Source: Polynucleobacter sp. MG-6-Vaara-E2 (GTDB lineage Bacteria > Pseudomonadota > Gammaproteobacteria > Burkholderiales > Burkholderiaceae). From it: a stretch of DNA of 64,000 nt. The notes under the pieces are model-generated. The model saw nothing but the letters and a program-made list of their open reading frames with translations. It was not told where the DNA came from and searched no databases. Location of the stretch: the NCBI RefSeq assembly GCF_018687695.1, contig NZ_CP061303.1, forward strand, positions 1,381,847 to 1,445,846. Direction: 5' to 3'. Positions 24,415 to 33,123 of this stretch are shown here, piece after piece. The position numbers and the translations under genes are program-made. Each line of letters opens with the position of its first letter. The first letter of the stretch is position 1.

Positions 24415-26406
24415 TTAAATCCTTGCTTCTCGCTTTAATTCAATAAACGCTTTATTTAAACCATCAAACTCAGCTTGCCATAACTGTAGATCTCGCATCA
24501 CCTGTTTTGCATCCATACTTAAAAGCTCAATAGCTTCCAAAGAAATTTGTGGTGCCGGCTCACTTGTAGGCGTGACTTGCTCTAAGGAGTTAGCGAGTAT
24601 GGAGCGCATTTTCGAAACAGTGTTCTCAACTCTTTCAACTAATAAATTAAGTTGCTCAGTTTCAATAGCAAGCTGTTTACTAGAGTGGTTATCTAATATC
24701 GCCAAGTAAAGACGAACACCTTGTTGCTTTAAAGCAGAAAATGCGTCTTGTAGTTGATCTAAAGGTCCACCCCTACTAATACTCATTTCTTGACTATAGG
24801 GTGAATTACTTCCCTTGTCAGTTCCTAGCGTACGAATTTGCCCACTCTTCTCCTGCAAAGTGTCAATCGAATGACGTAATTTATTGTTGAGCTGTGCCAA
24901 GACTTTAAAGTGCGTGTCAATTTTGCCAATTTTATTTTTTAAATCATCACTAAGCTCAGTGATGACATTCATGACCGTCTGGACATTTAATGGATCCGTT
25001 GAATTAACGGAATCTGCTTGCTGTAATTTAGCTTTATCTACCTTAGCATTAGGTGGATTAGCAAAGCCTAAATCAATTGAGTTTAATAGTTGGCTAGTAG
25101 CTCTAGCTTGTTTAGTTGAGCCCTGCAGACTGGAAATATTACGCCTTGTATTGAGGAGCGTCATATAAGCCCCCAAGATGATCCCAAAAGTAGCGATAAT
25201 CGAAACGATAGTTAACCCCAAAAATCCGCCAGCACTCTTAAAATCAAAATATTGAATTGCTTGGGATTTCTTTTGTGATGCAAGACGCAAAGACTCATAG
25301 TCGTTAGCAAACTCTCTGATCTGCTTCATATTTAAAGCATATGAATTGATCACCGCTGCACTCTCTTGTGGTAACTTGGAGTACCAAGGGCTTTGCGGAA
25401 CTTTAGGCGCTAGATCGCCTAGCCTTAAGTTTGATTTGCCAGCAGTTTTTTTACCACTATCTATTTCTAGAAGCATCTTTTGCTCGATCGCTACGCTAAG
25501 TGCTTTTTGAAGATCGGATATGGCGGTGTTATCAGTCACGTTTTTTTGCCAAGCATTATTTGCTTTTATAAAATTATTTAAACTTTCTGCATATTTTTTT
25601 ATGGCAGATTCGGCAGGCAGTTTATCTAATTCCAGTGGCCCTTTAGACCCAGTTAGTACTTCAGCTGACTTTGCTAAGATTGCAAAATCATTCAGGCTTT
25701 TTTCCTGCGTGAGGATGGCAGAAATAGCCTGCTCAGTTTTTTTAGCGCTGCTGAGTACATCTATCGCTGTAGACGGTTTTGAGTTTTTCCTGACTTTATC
25801 GGATTGCTCTATTTGGTCGGACTTTTCATCATCAAGCTTTTTTCCTAATTTCACAGCATATTTCTCAGGCCTACCAAAGACAACCTGCATAATCTTGGAG
25901 TCCAATCTTTGAAAGAATGCCACCACAGGATTATCAGAAAGCGGCAGCAGCGCAGAAGATGGTTCTTCTTTAGTTAGGCTGGCAGTCTTAGTTGTTGGGG
26001 ATGGAGCTGCCCCAGTCAGTGACCTTAATGGAGCAGGTTCACTCACCCCTTTTATCGAAACCACTGATGCTGAGTTAGGTTCTGCATCCGGAAGACTCTT
26101 CATGCCTGAAGTCGTTGATTTTAAGAATACCTCAGCTTTTTTTAAGCTCACAAAAAAAGCGGGTTCCAGGGCTACGGGGTCATTAGTTTGTAGCTGCAAC
26201 TCCTTTAAAAACGGAATAAGACGCAAAATTTCTACCTGCTCGCTATCAATTGACTGAAGATACTTCCCCTCAGATACCCAAGAACGCGCAGAGAAAAATG
26301 CACCGATACTGGCAGTTAAAGCCAGTACAAATGAAATATATGATACCCATTGCCAAAATTGAATAGGGCGCTGAGAAAAGATAGGGTTGTTATTTTTCTT
26401 ACTCAT
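24415..26406 (-). CDS. Receptor-like two-TM protein, degenerate methyl-accepting chemotaxis type
   Basis: 663 residues with MCP-like topology: TM1 at about 18-42, a 350-residue helical, Ser/Lys-rich periplasmic part, TM2 at about 393-418, and a cytoplasmic coiled-coil region 420-663. The segment about 545-605 resembles the MCP signalling hairpin in spacing (LKQQGVRLYLAILDN ... QLNLLVERVENTVSKM). However, the invariant tip core (NLLALNAAIEAARAGE type) is not conserved, and no HAMP domain is evident. It lies between the CheW-like and CheA-like genes, which supports a receptor role. It could also be an unrelated membrane coiled-coil protein. Confidence 0.5.
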   Translation of the reverse strand: MSKKNNNPIFSQRPIQFWQWVSYISFVLALTASIGAFFSARSWVSEGKYLQSIDSEQVEILRLIPFLKELQLQTNDPVALEPAFFVSLKKAEVFLKSTTSGMKSLPDAEPNSASVVSIKGVSEPAPLRSLTGAAPSPTTKTASLTKEEPSSALLPLSDNPVVAFFQRLDSKIMQVVFGRPEKYAVKLGKKLDDEKSDQIEQSDKVRKNSKPSTAIDVLSSAKKTEQAISAILTQEKSLNDFAILAKSAEVLTGSKGPLELDKLPAESAIKKYAESLNNFIKANNAWQKNVTDNTAISDLQKALSVAIEQKMLLEIDSGKKTAGKSNLRLGDLAPKVPQSPWYSKLPQESAAVINSYALNMKQIREFANDYESLRLASQKKSQAIQYFDFKSAGGFLGLTIVSIIATFGIILGAYMTLLNTRRNISSLQGSTKQARATSQLLNSIDLGFANPPNAKVDKAKLQQADSVNSTDPLNVQTVMNVITELSDDLKNKIGKIDTHFKVLAQLNNKLRHSIDTLQEKSGQIRTLGTDKGSNSPYSQEMSISRGGPLDQLQDAFSALKQQGVRLYLAILDNHSSKQLAIETEQLNLLVERVENTVSKMRSILANSLEQVTPTSEPAPQISLEAIELLSMDAKQVMRDLQLWQAEFDGLNKAFIELKREARI

Positions 26407-26454
26407 ATAAATGCTCTTGACTAGCGATTAAGTGGTTGATTAGCATCATGGGTC

Positions 26455-26862
26455 TTATGAGAGCCCCACCAAATGATAATCAGCGCCGTTGTGATAAAAA
26501 AAAGGTGAATCCGGTATTGCAGCAGCATGGAATGGACCAACAATATTGTTGACTCTAAAGCCTAAACCCTGTTGAGGGCCATCCCTTAATACAATGACCC
26601 AAGGTGCACTAGATTGCTTGAGTACTTGTTGCCACTCCAGCGGATTTTCTCCACGTTGATCAAAGCGCAGCAATTGAAAATGGTTACGCAAGCAAATAGG
26701 TTCACCCTGATAAACCACCACGCCATTAATACGCAAATCCCTCATACTCTGCTCAGATTCAGGATACAAAAAAACAGCTCTAATAGATTTTGTCGAAAGC
26801 GCATAACGTCCGCCATTAATGCGCATTCCCAACCAGTATTCTTGTATTTCTGATATTGTCAT
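26455..26862 (-). CDS. CheW-like coupling protein
   Basis: 135 residues from the ATG at 26862, which overlaps the upstream stop as ATGA. The pattern follows CheW: strand WLGMRINGGRYALSTKSIRA, then LRINGVVVYQGEPICLRNHF (compare LINLRGRVVPVIDLR), then WVIVLRDGPQQGLGFRVNNI (compare the strand with VGLVVD in CheW). The C-terminal subdomain appears shortened. CheW proteins couple receptors to CheA. Here the likely partners are the CheA-like and receptor-like products encoded immediately downstream. Homology is inferred from pattern only. Confidence 0.6.
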   Translation of the reverse strand: MTISEIQEYWLGMRINGGRYALSTKSIRAVFLYPESEQSMRDLRINGVVVYQGEPICLRNHFQLLRFDQRGENPLEWQQVLKQSSAPWVIVLRDGPQQGLGFRVNNIVGPFHAAAIPDSPFFYHNGADYHLVGLS

Positions 26863-27890
26863 GATTTTCCAATTGACATGCGACGCTGATATAAAAATAA
26901 AGCCAGCGCTATTGAAAAAATGAATATGCTGCATACAAACCCAACAAAAGCATCTCCGATTCCAGTCATATAAGAAGCATTTTTGGCTTCAATTTTACGT
27001 CTTTGGGAAAAATAAACATCAATGTTTTCTACGACTTTTCTGAAATGCCATGCAATAACATCTCTTGTCTGAACTTTGGCTGAGCTTGCCCCGTAAGGGT
27101 CAATTACATTCTTGGCAATAGCATTTAAGCGTCTAGCCGTTTGCATCAGATCATTGGCAACTTCAGCACGCCAGTCTATTGGAATTGTTGACAGCATATC
27201 TCGACGATATTGCTCTGCAAGGCGCTTTGTTTCAGCCTCCGTAAGAAATACGACATCATCTGGAAGGATGAATTTAATCCCAGGGTTGCTTCCATTGGCA
27301 GTCGATTTACTCGCCATGCGCATAGTCACTGTGTAGGCATCTTTTTTATTTCTGAGTAACTTCACAGCAATATCTGATGAGGGCTTTTCGTTGATGGCTA
27401 AAAAGAAAGCCATTACTGATTCTATTTTTGTAGTGTTGACTAATTGAATCAAATCACCAGGCTTTATCCCTGCTGCTTCGGCAGGTGAACCAGATTCAAC
27501 CGACTCAACAATCGGTAATTCAAGAGTAAGAACAGGTATAGAACGCTTATTTTCAAATTCAGAGAAGTACTGAAATGCACGATTTACTGCCTCATCTGTA
27601 TTTACCGGAACAATTGCGCCATCTACCAATCTTGGAATGTCTGTAGATTTTAAACGGCGCTGATTCTTATTTAAGCGAACATCAATTTTTTGGGACATTG
27701 CATAATCTTCTAGTACAGGCATTGTTACTTTTAACTGTCTCAAGTCTGATGCAGATGCCGATAAGTCATTTGCAGCTCCTAATAGAACCAACAGAGAAAC
27801 GGCAAATAAAAACCCAGAAAAGGTTAAAAACCAAAAATAGATATTTTTTTGTGTATAAAAATTGGTTTGATCAGCCACGATGATGGTCAA
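26859..27890 (-). CDS. Two-TM membrane protein with a periplasmic PDZ domain
   Basis: 343 residues. TM1 lies at about 18-39 and TM2 at about 313-334, with both ends cytoplasmic. Between them sits a PDZ domain (about 120-195) with the recognisable core VESGSPAEAAGIKPGDLIQL, followed by a helical stretch. No protease catalytic domain is attached, so it probably binds a peptide or protein partner in the periplasm. It overlaps its neighbours by four bases at both ends, so production is coupled to the CheW-like protein and the TM protein upstream. It may be a sensory or scaffolding element of this cluster. Confidence 0.7.
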   Translation of the reverse strand: MTIIVADQTNFYTQKNIYFWFLTFSGFLFAVSLLVLLGAANDLSASASDLRQLKVTMPVLEDYAMSQKIDVRLNKNQRRLKSTDIPRLVDGAIVPVNTDEAVNRAFQYFSEFENKRSIPVLTLELPIVESVESGSPAEAAGIKPGDLIQLVNTTKIESVMAFFLAINEKPSSDIAVKLLRNKKDAYTVTMRMASKSTANGSNPGIKFILPDDVVFLTEAETKRLAEQYRRDMLSTIPIDWRAEVANDLMQTARRLNAIAKNVIDPYGASSAKVQTRDVIAWHFRKVVENIDVYFSQRRKIEAKNASYMTGIGDAFVGFVCSIFIFSIALALFLYQRRMSIGKS

Positions 27891-28699
27891 CTTTTATGCG
27901 ACTCAGAGTCGACTTTATTAGCTTTATAGTGATCGCTAGCCTTATTCAAAACAAAGCGCTTTTTTAACATCTCTACTTCACGGTGTTCTGCCATTAATTG
28001 AACCTCAGTCTTACGCTTGTCCATGAGCAAGCGGCAGCTTGCAAGATCATCTATCCACTCACCTGATTTCATTTCAATGATGGCTTTTTCTAAAATTTCT
28101 CTTCCAGTAGATTCATTGGCTTTGATGCGAACTACGAATAATCGAGTGTCATCAACATCCCGCAATACCAATTCAACAAAATAGGTTCTTGCAAAACGAT
28201 GGTTAATTGCGCTGAGTTTATATGGATAATTTTGTAAAGTGAAATAAATAATAGTGCCATCGTCTAATGGCATTGGTTCGACTTTTAACTCGGTGATTCC
28301 AGCTTTAGCATGCCACTCCAAATCAGTTTGCTGAGCTTCTAAGTTTTTTCTTGGAAAGGCTCGAGTTTCGAAATAAATCTGATAGAGGGTTTCAGGGAGA
28401 TATCTTTCAAAAGCAAGGTTCTTTAAGACATCTGCTGTAGACGTAATGCGCAAACGCTCTGCCATTAAATCCAATTTCATATTCGCAATCTTTTGATTAA
28501 TGACCTCTTCAAGTTGATTGGTCTTATTCAAGCTAGTTATCAGTAAAGGCTCAATTGACTCTGGTGCCGCATTATTTTTTACTTCCTCAACGACTTTTCC
28601 ATAGAAATCGCGTATAAAAAAGTAAATTAGCGGAATGAGCATGATCAGACTTAAGATCATGATCAATTTTCCACTTGTAAAATTAGTAAACAAGCTCAT
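27887..28699 (-). CDS. Membrane-anchored protein of the chemosensory-like cluster, unknown function
   Basis: 270 residues with one N-terminal TM anchor (about 11-29) and a large, charged, probably periplasmic domain. Mixed alpha/beta segments include TDLEWHAKAGITELKVEP and YFVELVLRDVDDTRLFVVRI. I do not recognise the family. It overlaps the PDZ gene by four bases, and the two products share topology, so they may form one periplasmic complex. Confidence 0.65.
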   Translation of the reverse strand: MSLFTNFTSGKLIMILSLIMLIPLIYFFIRDFYGKVVEEVKNNAAPESIEPLLITSLNKTNQLEEVINQKIANMKLDLMAERLRITSTADVLKNLAFERYLPETLYQIYFETRAFPRKNLEAQQTDLEWHAKAGITELKVEPMPLDDGTIIYFTLQNYPYKLSAINHRFARTYFVELVLRDVDDTRLFVVRIKANESTGREILEKAIIEMKSGEWIDDLASCRLLMDKRKTEVQLMAEHREVEMLKKRFVLNKASDHYKANKVDSESHKS

Positions 28700-28736
28700 G
28701 GTGTTTACTTCACCCTATTCAGTAATGTATGCGGTG

Positions 28737-29498
28737 TTATTCACACCAACTAGCAGATAAATACCAACGATTTATTCGTCCTGCAACTCGCGCATTTTCT
28801 ATTGCCGTTCTGGTAGACTCAAAATCTTTTAGCACATTCTTGCTTGGATTGTAGAGTTCACAACCCGCTCGAATTCGATCCAGGGCTCTACCAGGCCTCA
28901 CATTGCGAATGATTAGGTCAATACCGCCCGAGCGGAATTTTGGACGCTCAAAGTATCCCGAGTGCCAATAGCGTCCGACTTCAACTTCAGTTGCATCCAA
29001 ACGAAGATCTAACAAAATACCATGATCAGAAATATCAATTACTCTAGATAACAATTCTTGACCAGCTCCCAGCGAAAGGACAAAGTTAAAATCTTCATCG
29101 CTTGGACCAAGAGTCCTAAACTCTTTTCGACGCTGGATCACGATCAAGTCCTGAGGCAGAGCACAGGTCATTAATACACCATCTTCATGCATCCTAAAAT
29201 CGTTTGAAAGAAACTGCATTTTAGAGTTTCCATTACAAGCTACAACAATTTGACTTGTGCCAATAATGCTACTAAACCCTCCAGGAGGTTCAGTTTCTGG
29301 TTTCATTACTACTAAACCTTTATAAATATCGAGAATAGTGACAGCAAACTCCTTGCCAGAACCATCAACTGCATACACCCCAGCCAATGGTGTTTTAGCA
29401 ATCTCTCGAAGCATTGTTTTTAAGATAGATCCCTTCTCTATATGAAATTTGGGGTCTATTTTTTCTAAAAATTCGGGAGGGTAAATGGTTGGACTCAT
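28737..29498 (-). CDS. ycgR: YcgR-like flagellar brake protein with C-terminal PilZ domain
   Basis: 253 residues. The N-terminal part (about 15-118) fits the YcgR N-domain. The PilZ c-di-GMP site is visible as RRKEFR (Arg124-x3-Arg128) and DISDHG (Asp155-x-Ser157-x2-Gly160), the RxxxR and [D/N]xSxxG motifs. YcgR binds c-di-GMP and then slows or biases the motor through FliG/MotA. It heads the chemosensory-like gene row, 37 bases upstream of the TM protein. A GGDEF cyclase lies at 31945. Confidence 0.85.
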   Translation of the reverse strand: MSPTIYPPEFLEKIDPKFHIEKGSILKTMLREIAKTPLAGVYAVDGSGKEFAVTILDIYKGLVVMKPETEPPGGFSSIIGTSQIVVACNGNSKMQFLSNDFRMHEDGVLMTCALPQDLIVIQRRKEFRTLGPSDEDFNFVLSLGAGQELLSRVIDISDHGILLDLRLDATEVEVGRYWHSGYFERPKFRSGGIDLIIRNVRPGRALDRIRAGCELYNPSKNVLKDFESTRTAIENARVAGRINRWYLSASWCE

Positions 29499-29507
29499 AT
29501 TCTTTAA

Positions 29508-29930
29508 TTATCCGTTACAGATTTGTTTTTGTATGATTGATAGAGCGCTACCCTCTGGCACTGGATCATCCGCCAAATTAAAGCCAGTATCAGTTTGTAG
29601 TATCTTTTTGCCCATCGCATTGGGTTCGGAATAATTAATCACGGCTAAGGTGGAGTAGGTTTTATAAACGCAGTTAAATAAAATATTGCTACGTATTGAA
29701 CCAATCCGAGCTTTGGTGCCTTGCTCAGCTGGGTGGCCGTTGGTCAAAATCCATACTTTTTTGGATTCTGGAGGCAACGCTTTAATTGAACTTCTAAAGT
29801 AAGCAACTGAGTACCCTTTTTGGCTGACTACAGTGACCAAATCGTCTTCTGCCTGAGTCAATCCCAAACCAACCTCACTCAAGGTTAAAAGCAATACAGC
29901 TATTGCGAATAGGAATCGGGATTGAGACAT
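29508..29930 (-). CDS. Small secreted protein, surface-adhesin E-like
   Basis: 140 residues with a clear signal peptide (FLFAIAVLLLTLSEVGLGL). The mature part has two Cys residues, one after SNILFN and one near the end (IQKQICNG). The layout (VWILTNGH..., central Cys strand, PEGSALSIIQKQIC) resembles the adhesin protein E-like family of small periplasmic/secreted domains. It starts the minus-strand gene row and ends nine bases before ycgR. A protein of similar layout is at 32662. Role unknown. Confidence 0.6.
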   Translation of the reverse strand: MSQSRFLFAIAVLLLTLSEVGLGLTQAEDDLVTVVSQKGYSVAYFRSSIKALPPESKKVWILTNGHPAEQGTKARIGSIRSNILFNCVYKTYSTLAVINYSEPNAMGKKILQTDTGFNLADDPVPEGSALSIIQKQICNG

Positions 29931-30064
29931 GCGAATAAACCAAATAAATGGATTATAAGGACAAATCCGCTTTCTAGAGCAGAATAATCAAGCTAATAAC
30001 CCTAGCAAGTTACTTTAATTAAATACCCAAACTGCCCATTAATTGAACAACGACGGAGCTCTTT

Positions 30065-30250
30065 TTATTGATCTTTAGGTTCTGCCGCAGGCGATTCCGT
30101 AGCAGCAAGAGCCTCTCTATCCACCACATTCTTGACCCAATATCGTGCTGCAGCAATGTTGGTAGTGTAAAAAGCAATCTTATTGCTCTTTTCTATCGTA
30201 TAAAAGCGCTCGCCACTAATACGATGCTCTGTGATGACAGGATTTTCCAT
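30065..30250 (-). CDS. Small hypothetical protein
   Basis: 61 residues, one plausible ORF with ATG start (MENPVITEHRISGERFYT). It has a compact N-terminal part and an Ala/Pro/Glu-rich tail (ATESPAAEPKDQ). No TM segment or known motif. It is isolated between the secreted protein gene and the rpoN leader. Coding status is likely but unproven. Confidence 0.5.
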   Translation of the reverse strand: MENPVITEHRISGERFYTIEKSNKIAFYTTNIAAARYWVKNVVDREALAATESPAAEPKDQ

Positions 30251-30545
30251 AATATGAAATTCTTGATTTAATGTGCTCTAGTTAAATTACGGCTAAAAAC
30301 TTGATTTGCTTAGGTGAACTCACATCAGATGCCATCAAACTACCTATAAACCGATATAAACCATTGATATATATAGTTATTTTAATTATAGCTCTATATC
30401 TGATCTATGCGTTCTATTGGAGACAAAAAAGGACATTTTCAGAAACCTCGGATAACTAAAAGTTTCCCAATGTCTCTCCTATGCAATACTCAACAATATC
30501 AACGCCAATAGATAAAGCCTCAGCGAATACTGAGAAAATATAAAA
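30251..30545. promoter_or_regulatory. AT-rich leader region of rpoN with an interrupted hairpin
   Basis: This 295-base gap is AT-rich around 30360-30410 and could hold the rpoN promoter, though no box was assigned. At 30431-30475 an interrupted stem can form: GACATT (30432-30437) with AATGTC (30469-30474) and GAAAC (30442-30446) with GTTTC (30462-30466). It lies about 70 bases before the rpoN ATG and could be a leader-RNA hairpin or protein site. Confidence 0.4.
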
Positions 30546-31940
30546 ATGGCTATATCGCTCAATACTAGAGTTCAGCAGCAGTTTACCCTCACGCCCCAGC
30601 TACAGCAGGCTATAGGTCTATTGCAGCTATCTAATATTGAATTAGAGCAAGAACTAGCAAAAGCTGCCGAAGAAAACCCATTTCTAGAGTTTGAGCCCAA
30701 TCCACAGATAGAATCCAATCTCTCTGAATCGTCAGAGCGTTTAGAGCAAATGCAAAACTCATGGACTTCAAGCAATAAGATCTCGCAAGATGATGAGGAT
30801 GATTGGACTGAGCGTTATGAACGCATAGCACACAAGCAAACCCTTTTGGAATACTTAGAGGAACAAATCCATCTTCTCAATGTCAGCGCAAAAGAACAAT
30901 CAATCATCATCTATTTGGCGGGCTGTCTAGACAATAGGGGCTATTTGATTGATGACATTGAATCAATCTACCTCGAAATTAAAAATGAGCTAAATGGTGA
31001 TGAATTAAACTCCTTAGGTTTAATAGAGGCTGCACTAGAAAAATTACAATCACTTGATCCCCCGGGTATTGGAGGGCGAAATTTAGCGGAATGTCTTTCT
31101 CTGCAAATTGATCGCATTCTGAATAAATCCAATATAAATGAATCAGAATGGAGGCTTGCTAAATATATTGTCAAAAATCATTTAAATAAAGTGGGATCAA
31201 AAGATTGGCTAAAACTCAAACAAGCCAGCGGCAAAAGCGAAGCTGAAGTTCTTAAAGCGGTAGAGCTTATTCGTACTTTGCAACATAATCCCGGTGCTAT
31301 TTTTGATCGTGAGAATGATCAGTGGATACTTCCTGACATCGTGGTCAAAATGGTTGACAGTCTGTGGGTGGTTGAATCCAACCCAAATGCGAAACCCCGA
31401 ATTTCTCTGAACAGTGAGTACGCCAAAATTCTTAAAGAAAGTGGCCAAGAGAGAGGCGATGGAGTCTTAAAGCAAAAAATCCTTGAAGCGAACTGGCTCA
31501 TCAAAAATATTGCTCAACGTGAAGAGACAATATTAAAGGTTGCAAATGAAATCGTTAGGCATCAACAACAATTCTTCTCTGTAGGGGCAATTGCTATGAA
31601 ACCACTTGTTCTTCGCGAGATAGCAGAAACAATCGGAATGCACGAATCAACCATTTCAAGAGTAACGACTCAAAAGTATCTATCTTGTCCACTAGGTATT
31701 TTTGAATTTAAATATTTTTTTAGTAGTCAATTAAATTCCGGGAATGGCGCACCAATATCCGCGACCGCAATCCAGGAATTGATAAAACGGATCATCCAAG
31801 AAGAGTCGGCAACCAAGCCCATTTCCGACAGCAAGATTGCACAGATATTAAGCGATCAGGGCTATGAAATAGCTAGGCGCACAGTTGCAAAATACCGAGA
31901 TTTAATGCGTATTCCAGCAGTGCATCTTCGGAAGAAGTAA
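30546..31940 (+). CDS. rpoN: RNA polymerase sigma-54 factor RpoN
   Basis: 464 residues, normal length. Region I is the Gln/Leu-rich activator-interaction segment (LTPQLQQAIGLLQLSNIELE), followed by an acidic region II (EDDWTERYERI). The core-binding domain, an HTH (LREIAETIGMHESTISRVT) and the C-terminal RpoN box ARRTVAKYR are all present. It recognises -24/-12 promoters and needs an AAA+ activator such as FleR here. In many proteobacteria rpoN sits in the lptB-hpf region; here it lies beside flagellar/envelope accessory genes. The 3' end is four bases from the convergent cyclase gene. Confidence 0.96.
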   Translation: MAISLNTRVQQQFTLTPQLQQAIGLLQLSNIELEQELAKAAEENPFLEFEPNPQIESNLSESSERLEQMQNSWTSSNKISQDDEDDWTERYERIAHKQTLLEYLEEQIHLLNVSAKEQSIIIYLAGCLDNRGYLIDDIESIYLEIKNELNGDELNSLGLIEAALEKLQSLDPPGIGGRNLAECLSLQIDRILNKSNINESEWRLAKYIVKNHLNKVGSKDWLKLKQASGKSEAEVLKAVELIRTLQHNPGAIFDRENDQWILPDIVVKMVDSLWVVESNPNAKPRISLNSEYAKILKESGQERGDGVLKQKILEANWLIKNIAQREETILKVANEIVRHQQQFFSVGAIAMKPLVLREIAETIGMHESTISRVTTQKYLSCPLGIFEFKYFFSSQLNSGNGAPISATAIQELIKRIIQEESATKPISDSKIAQILSDQGYEIARRTVAKYRDLMRIPAVHLRKK

Positions 31941-31944
31941 CAGC

Positions 31945-32625
31945 CTAAGAGCAGTATTCAATACAGTTCTTGCCTGCTTTTTTAGCACGGTACATTGCCT
32001 TATCAGCACGGTCAATGAAATCCATCGGTCCGAGATTCACATTATCGATAACCGCAACTCCAATACTGGCGCTAGGAAATATCTGCAATGATTCTTTAGA
32101 ATTTAGCCGAAGATCTGCCGAGATTATTGTTAATATGCGATTCGATAACTGCCTAAGAAAATCAATGGTCTGAATATTCTGAAGCACCAATATAAATTCA
32201 TCTCCACCCCAACGACAAGCAAGATCATACGCACGAATTGATGAGGAGATTCGTGCACCAATAATCGCTAGAACCTGATCTCCAGTGGCATGGCCATACT
32301 GATCATTGATCGCTTTAAAGTTGTCTAGATCTAGAAAAATGATTGCTGAGAAATGTCCATTTAATTTAGGCTTCGATAGAAGTAGCTTTAGCTGATCTAA
32401 AAAACTAGTACGATCTAACAGTCTAGTCAAGTAATCTTGCCTAGCCTCGGGACCAAATACTTTGCCATAAATCATCAAATTTAATATTTGACGTTCCAGG
32501 GTTGTTAAACCCACTGCCTGATCCAAGTATTTTAATAAATCATTCTGATTTATTTTTTTGATGAACTGCTGTAAATGATTAAGTAGAGCCTTGAACTCTT
32601 GATCACTATTTAATAAATCGTTCAT
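31945..32625 (-). CDS. Diguanylate cyclase (GGDEF domain)
   Basis: 226 residues: a short helical N-terminal part (1-65) then one GGDEF domain. The active site is intact (RWGGDEF, residues 138-144), with metal-binding FLDLDNFKAINDQYGHATGD. A product-inhibition I-site RxxD (Arg131-Ala-Tyr-Asp134) stands five residues before GGDEF, so activity should be feedback-limited. No TM segment or sensor domain. It makes c-di-GMP from two GTP. A PilZ receptor of the YcgR type lies 2.4 kb away, suggesting a local motility-control circuit (inference). Confidence 0.93.
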   Translation of the reverse strand: MNDLLNSDQEFKALLNHLQQFIKKINQNDLLKYLDQAVGLTTLERQILNLMIYGKVFGPEARQDYLTRLLDRTSFLDQLKLLLSKPKLNGHFSAIIFLDLDNFKAINDQYGHATGDQVLAIIGARISSSIRAYDLACRWGGDEFILVLQNIQTIDFLRQLSNRILTIISADLRLNSKESLQIFPSASIGVAVIDNVNLGPMDFIDRADKAMYRAKKAGKNCIEYCS

Positions 32626-32661
32626 AGTTGATTTGGTATTACATTCACACTGAAGATCACC

Positions 32662-33123
32662 TCAATTACAAACAATCTTCTTGACGTCATGCTCTGTAGT
32701 CCCTGATTCAATCTTCATGACATTCGATTTATTTTTTTCAGAATATACCTCCCCAAGTCTTTTTGTTTTGGGATCAAACAACATATATGACACCAGGTAA
32801 TAGAAGGTACTGTTGTCCTTGCAATCTATTGCGCCACTGACGCTGAATAAATTAAATTTTTGACTATTTGGAGCAGCATGATTCTCATTGAAAGAAGCGG
32901 AAATAGTGAACCAAATATAAGGTCCATCCGCTTTCCCCCAACCGGATAACAAATACAGAGTACTTTGAGTATTTTTACTCAAGACAATATCTTTGTCGTT
33001 AGCAGACTTCGCTTCAGCTTTTTCTAAATTCGACTTAAGAGATTGTGGCTCATGTGAGGATTTCGCAGAACATAGCGTCATCCAAACTAATAGCAAGAGA
33101 AAACTGATAGCAGACTTCATCAT
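32662..33123 (-). CDS. Small secreted protein, surface-adhesin E-like
   Basis: 153 residues with a signal peptide (SAISFLLLLVWMTLCSA). The mature protein has a central SGAIDCKDNSTFYYLVSY segment and a C-terminal Cys (DVKKIVCN). This two-Cys layout resembles the adhesin protein E-like family, as at 29508. It overlaps the upstream membrane-protein gene as ATGA, so the two are co-translated. Function unknown. Confidence 0.6.
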   Translation of the reverse strand: MMKSAISFLLLLVWMTLCSAKSSHEPQSLKSNLEKAEAKSANDKDIVLSKNTQSTLYLLSGWGKADGPYIWFTISASFNENHAAPNSQKFNLFSVSGAIDCKDNSTFYYLVSYMLFDPKTKRLGEVYSEKNKSNVMKIESGTTEHDVKKIVCN

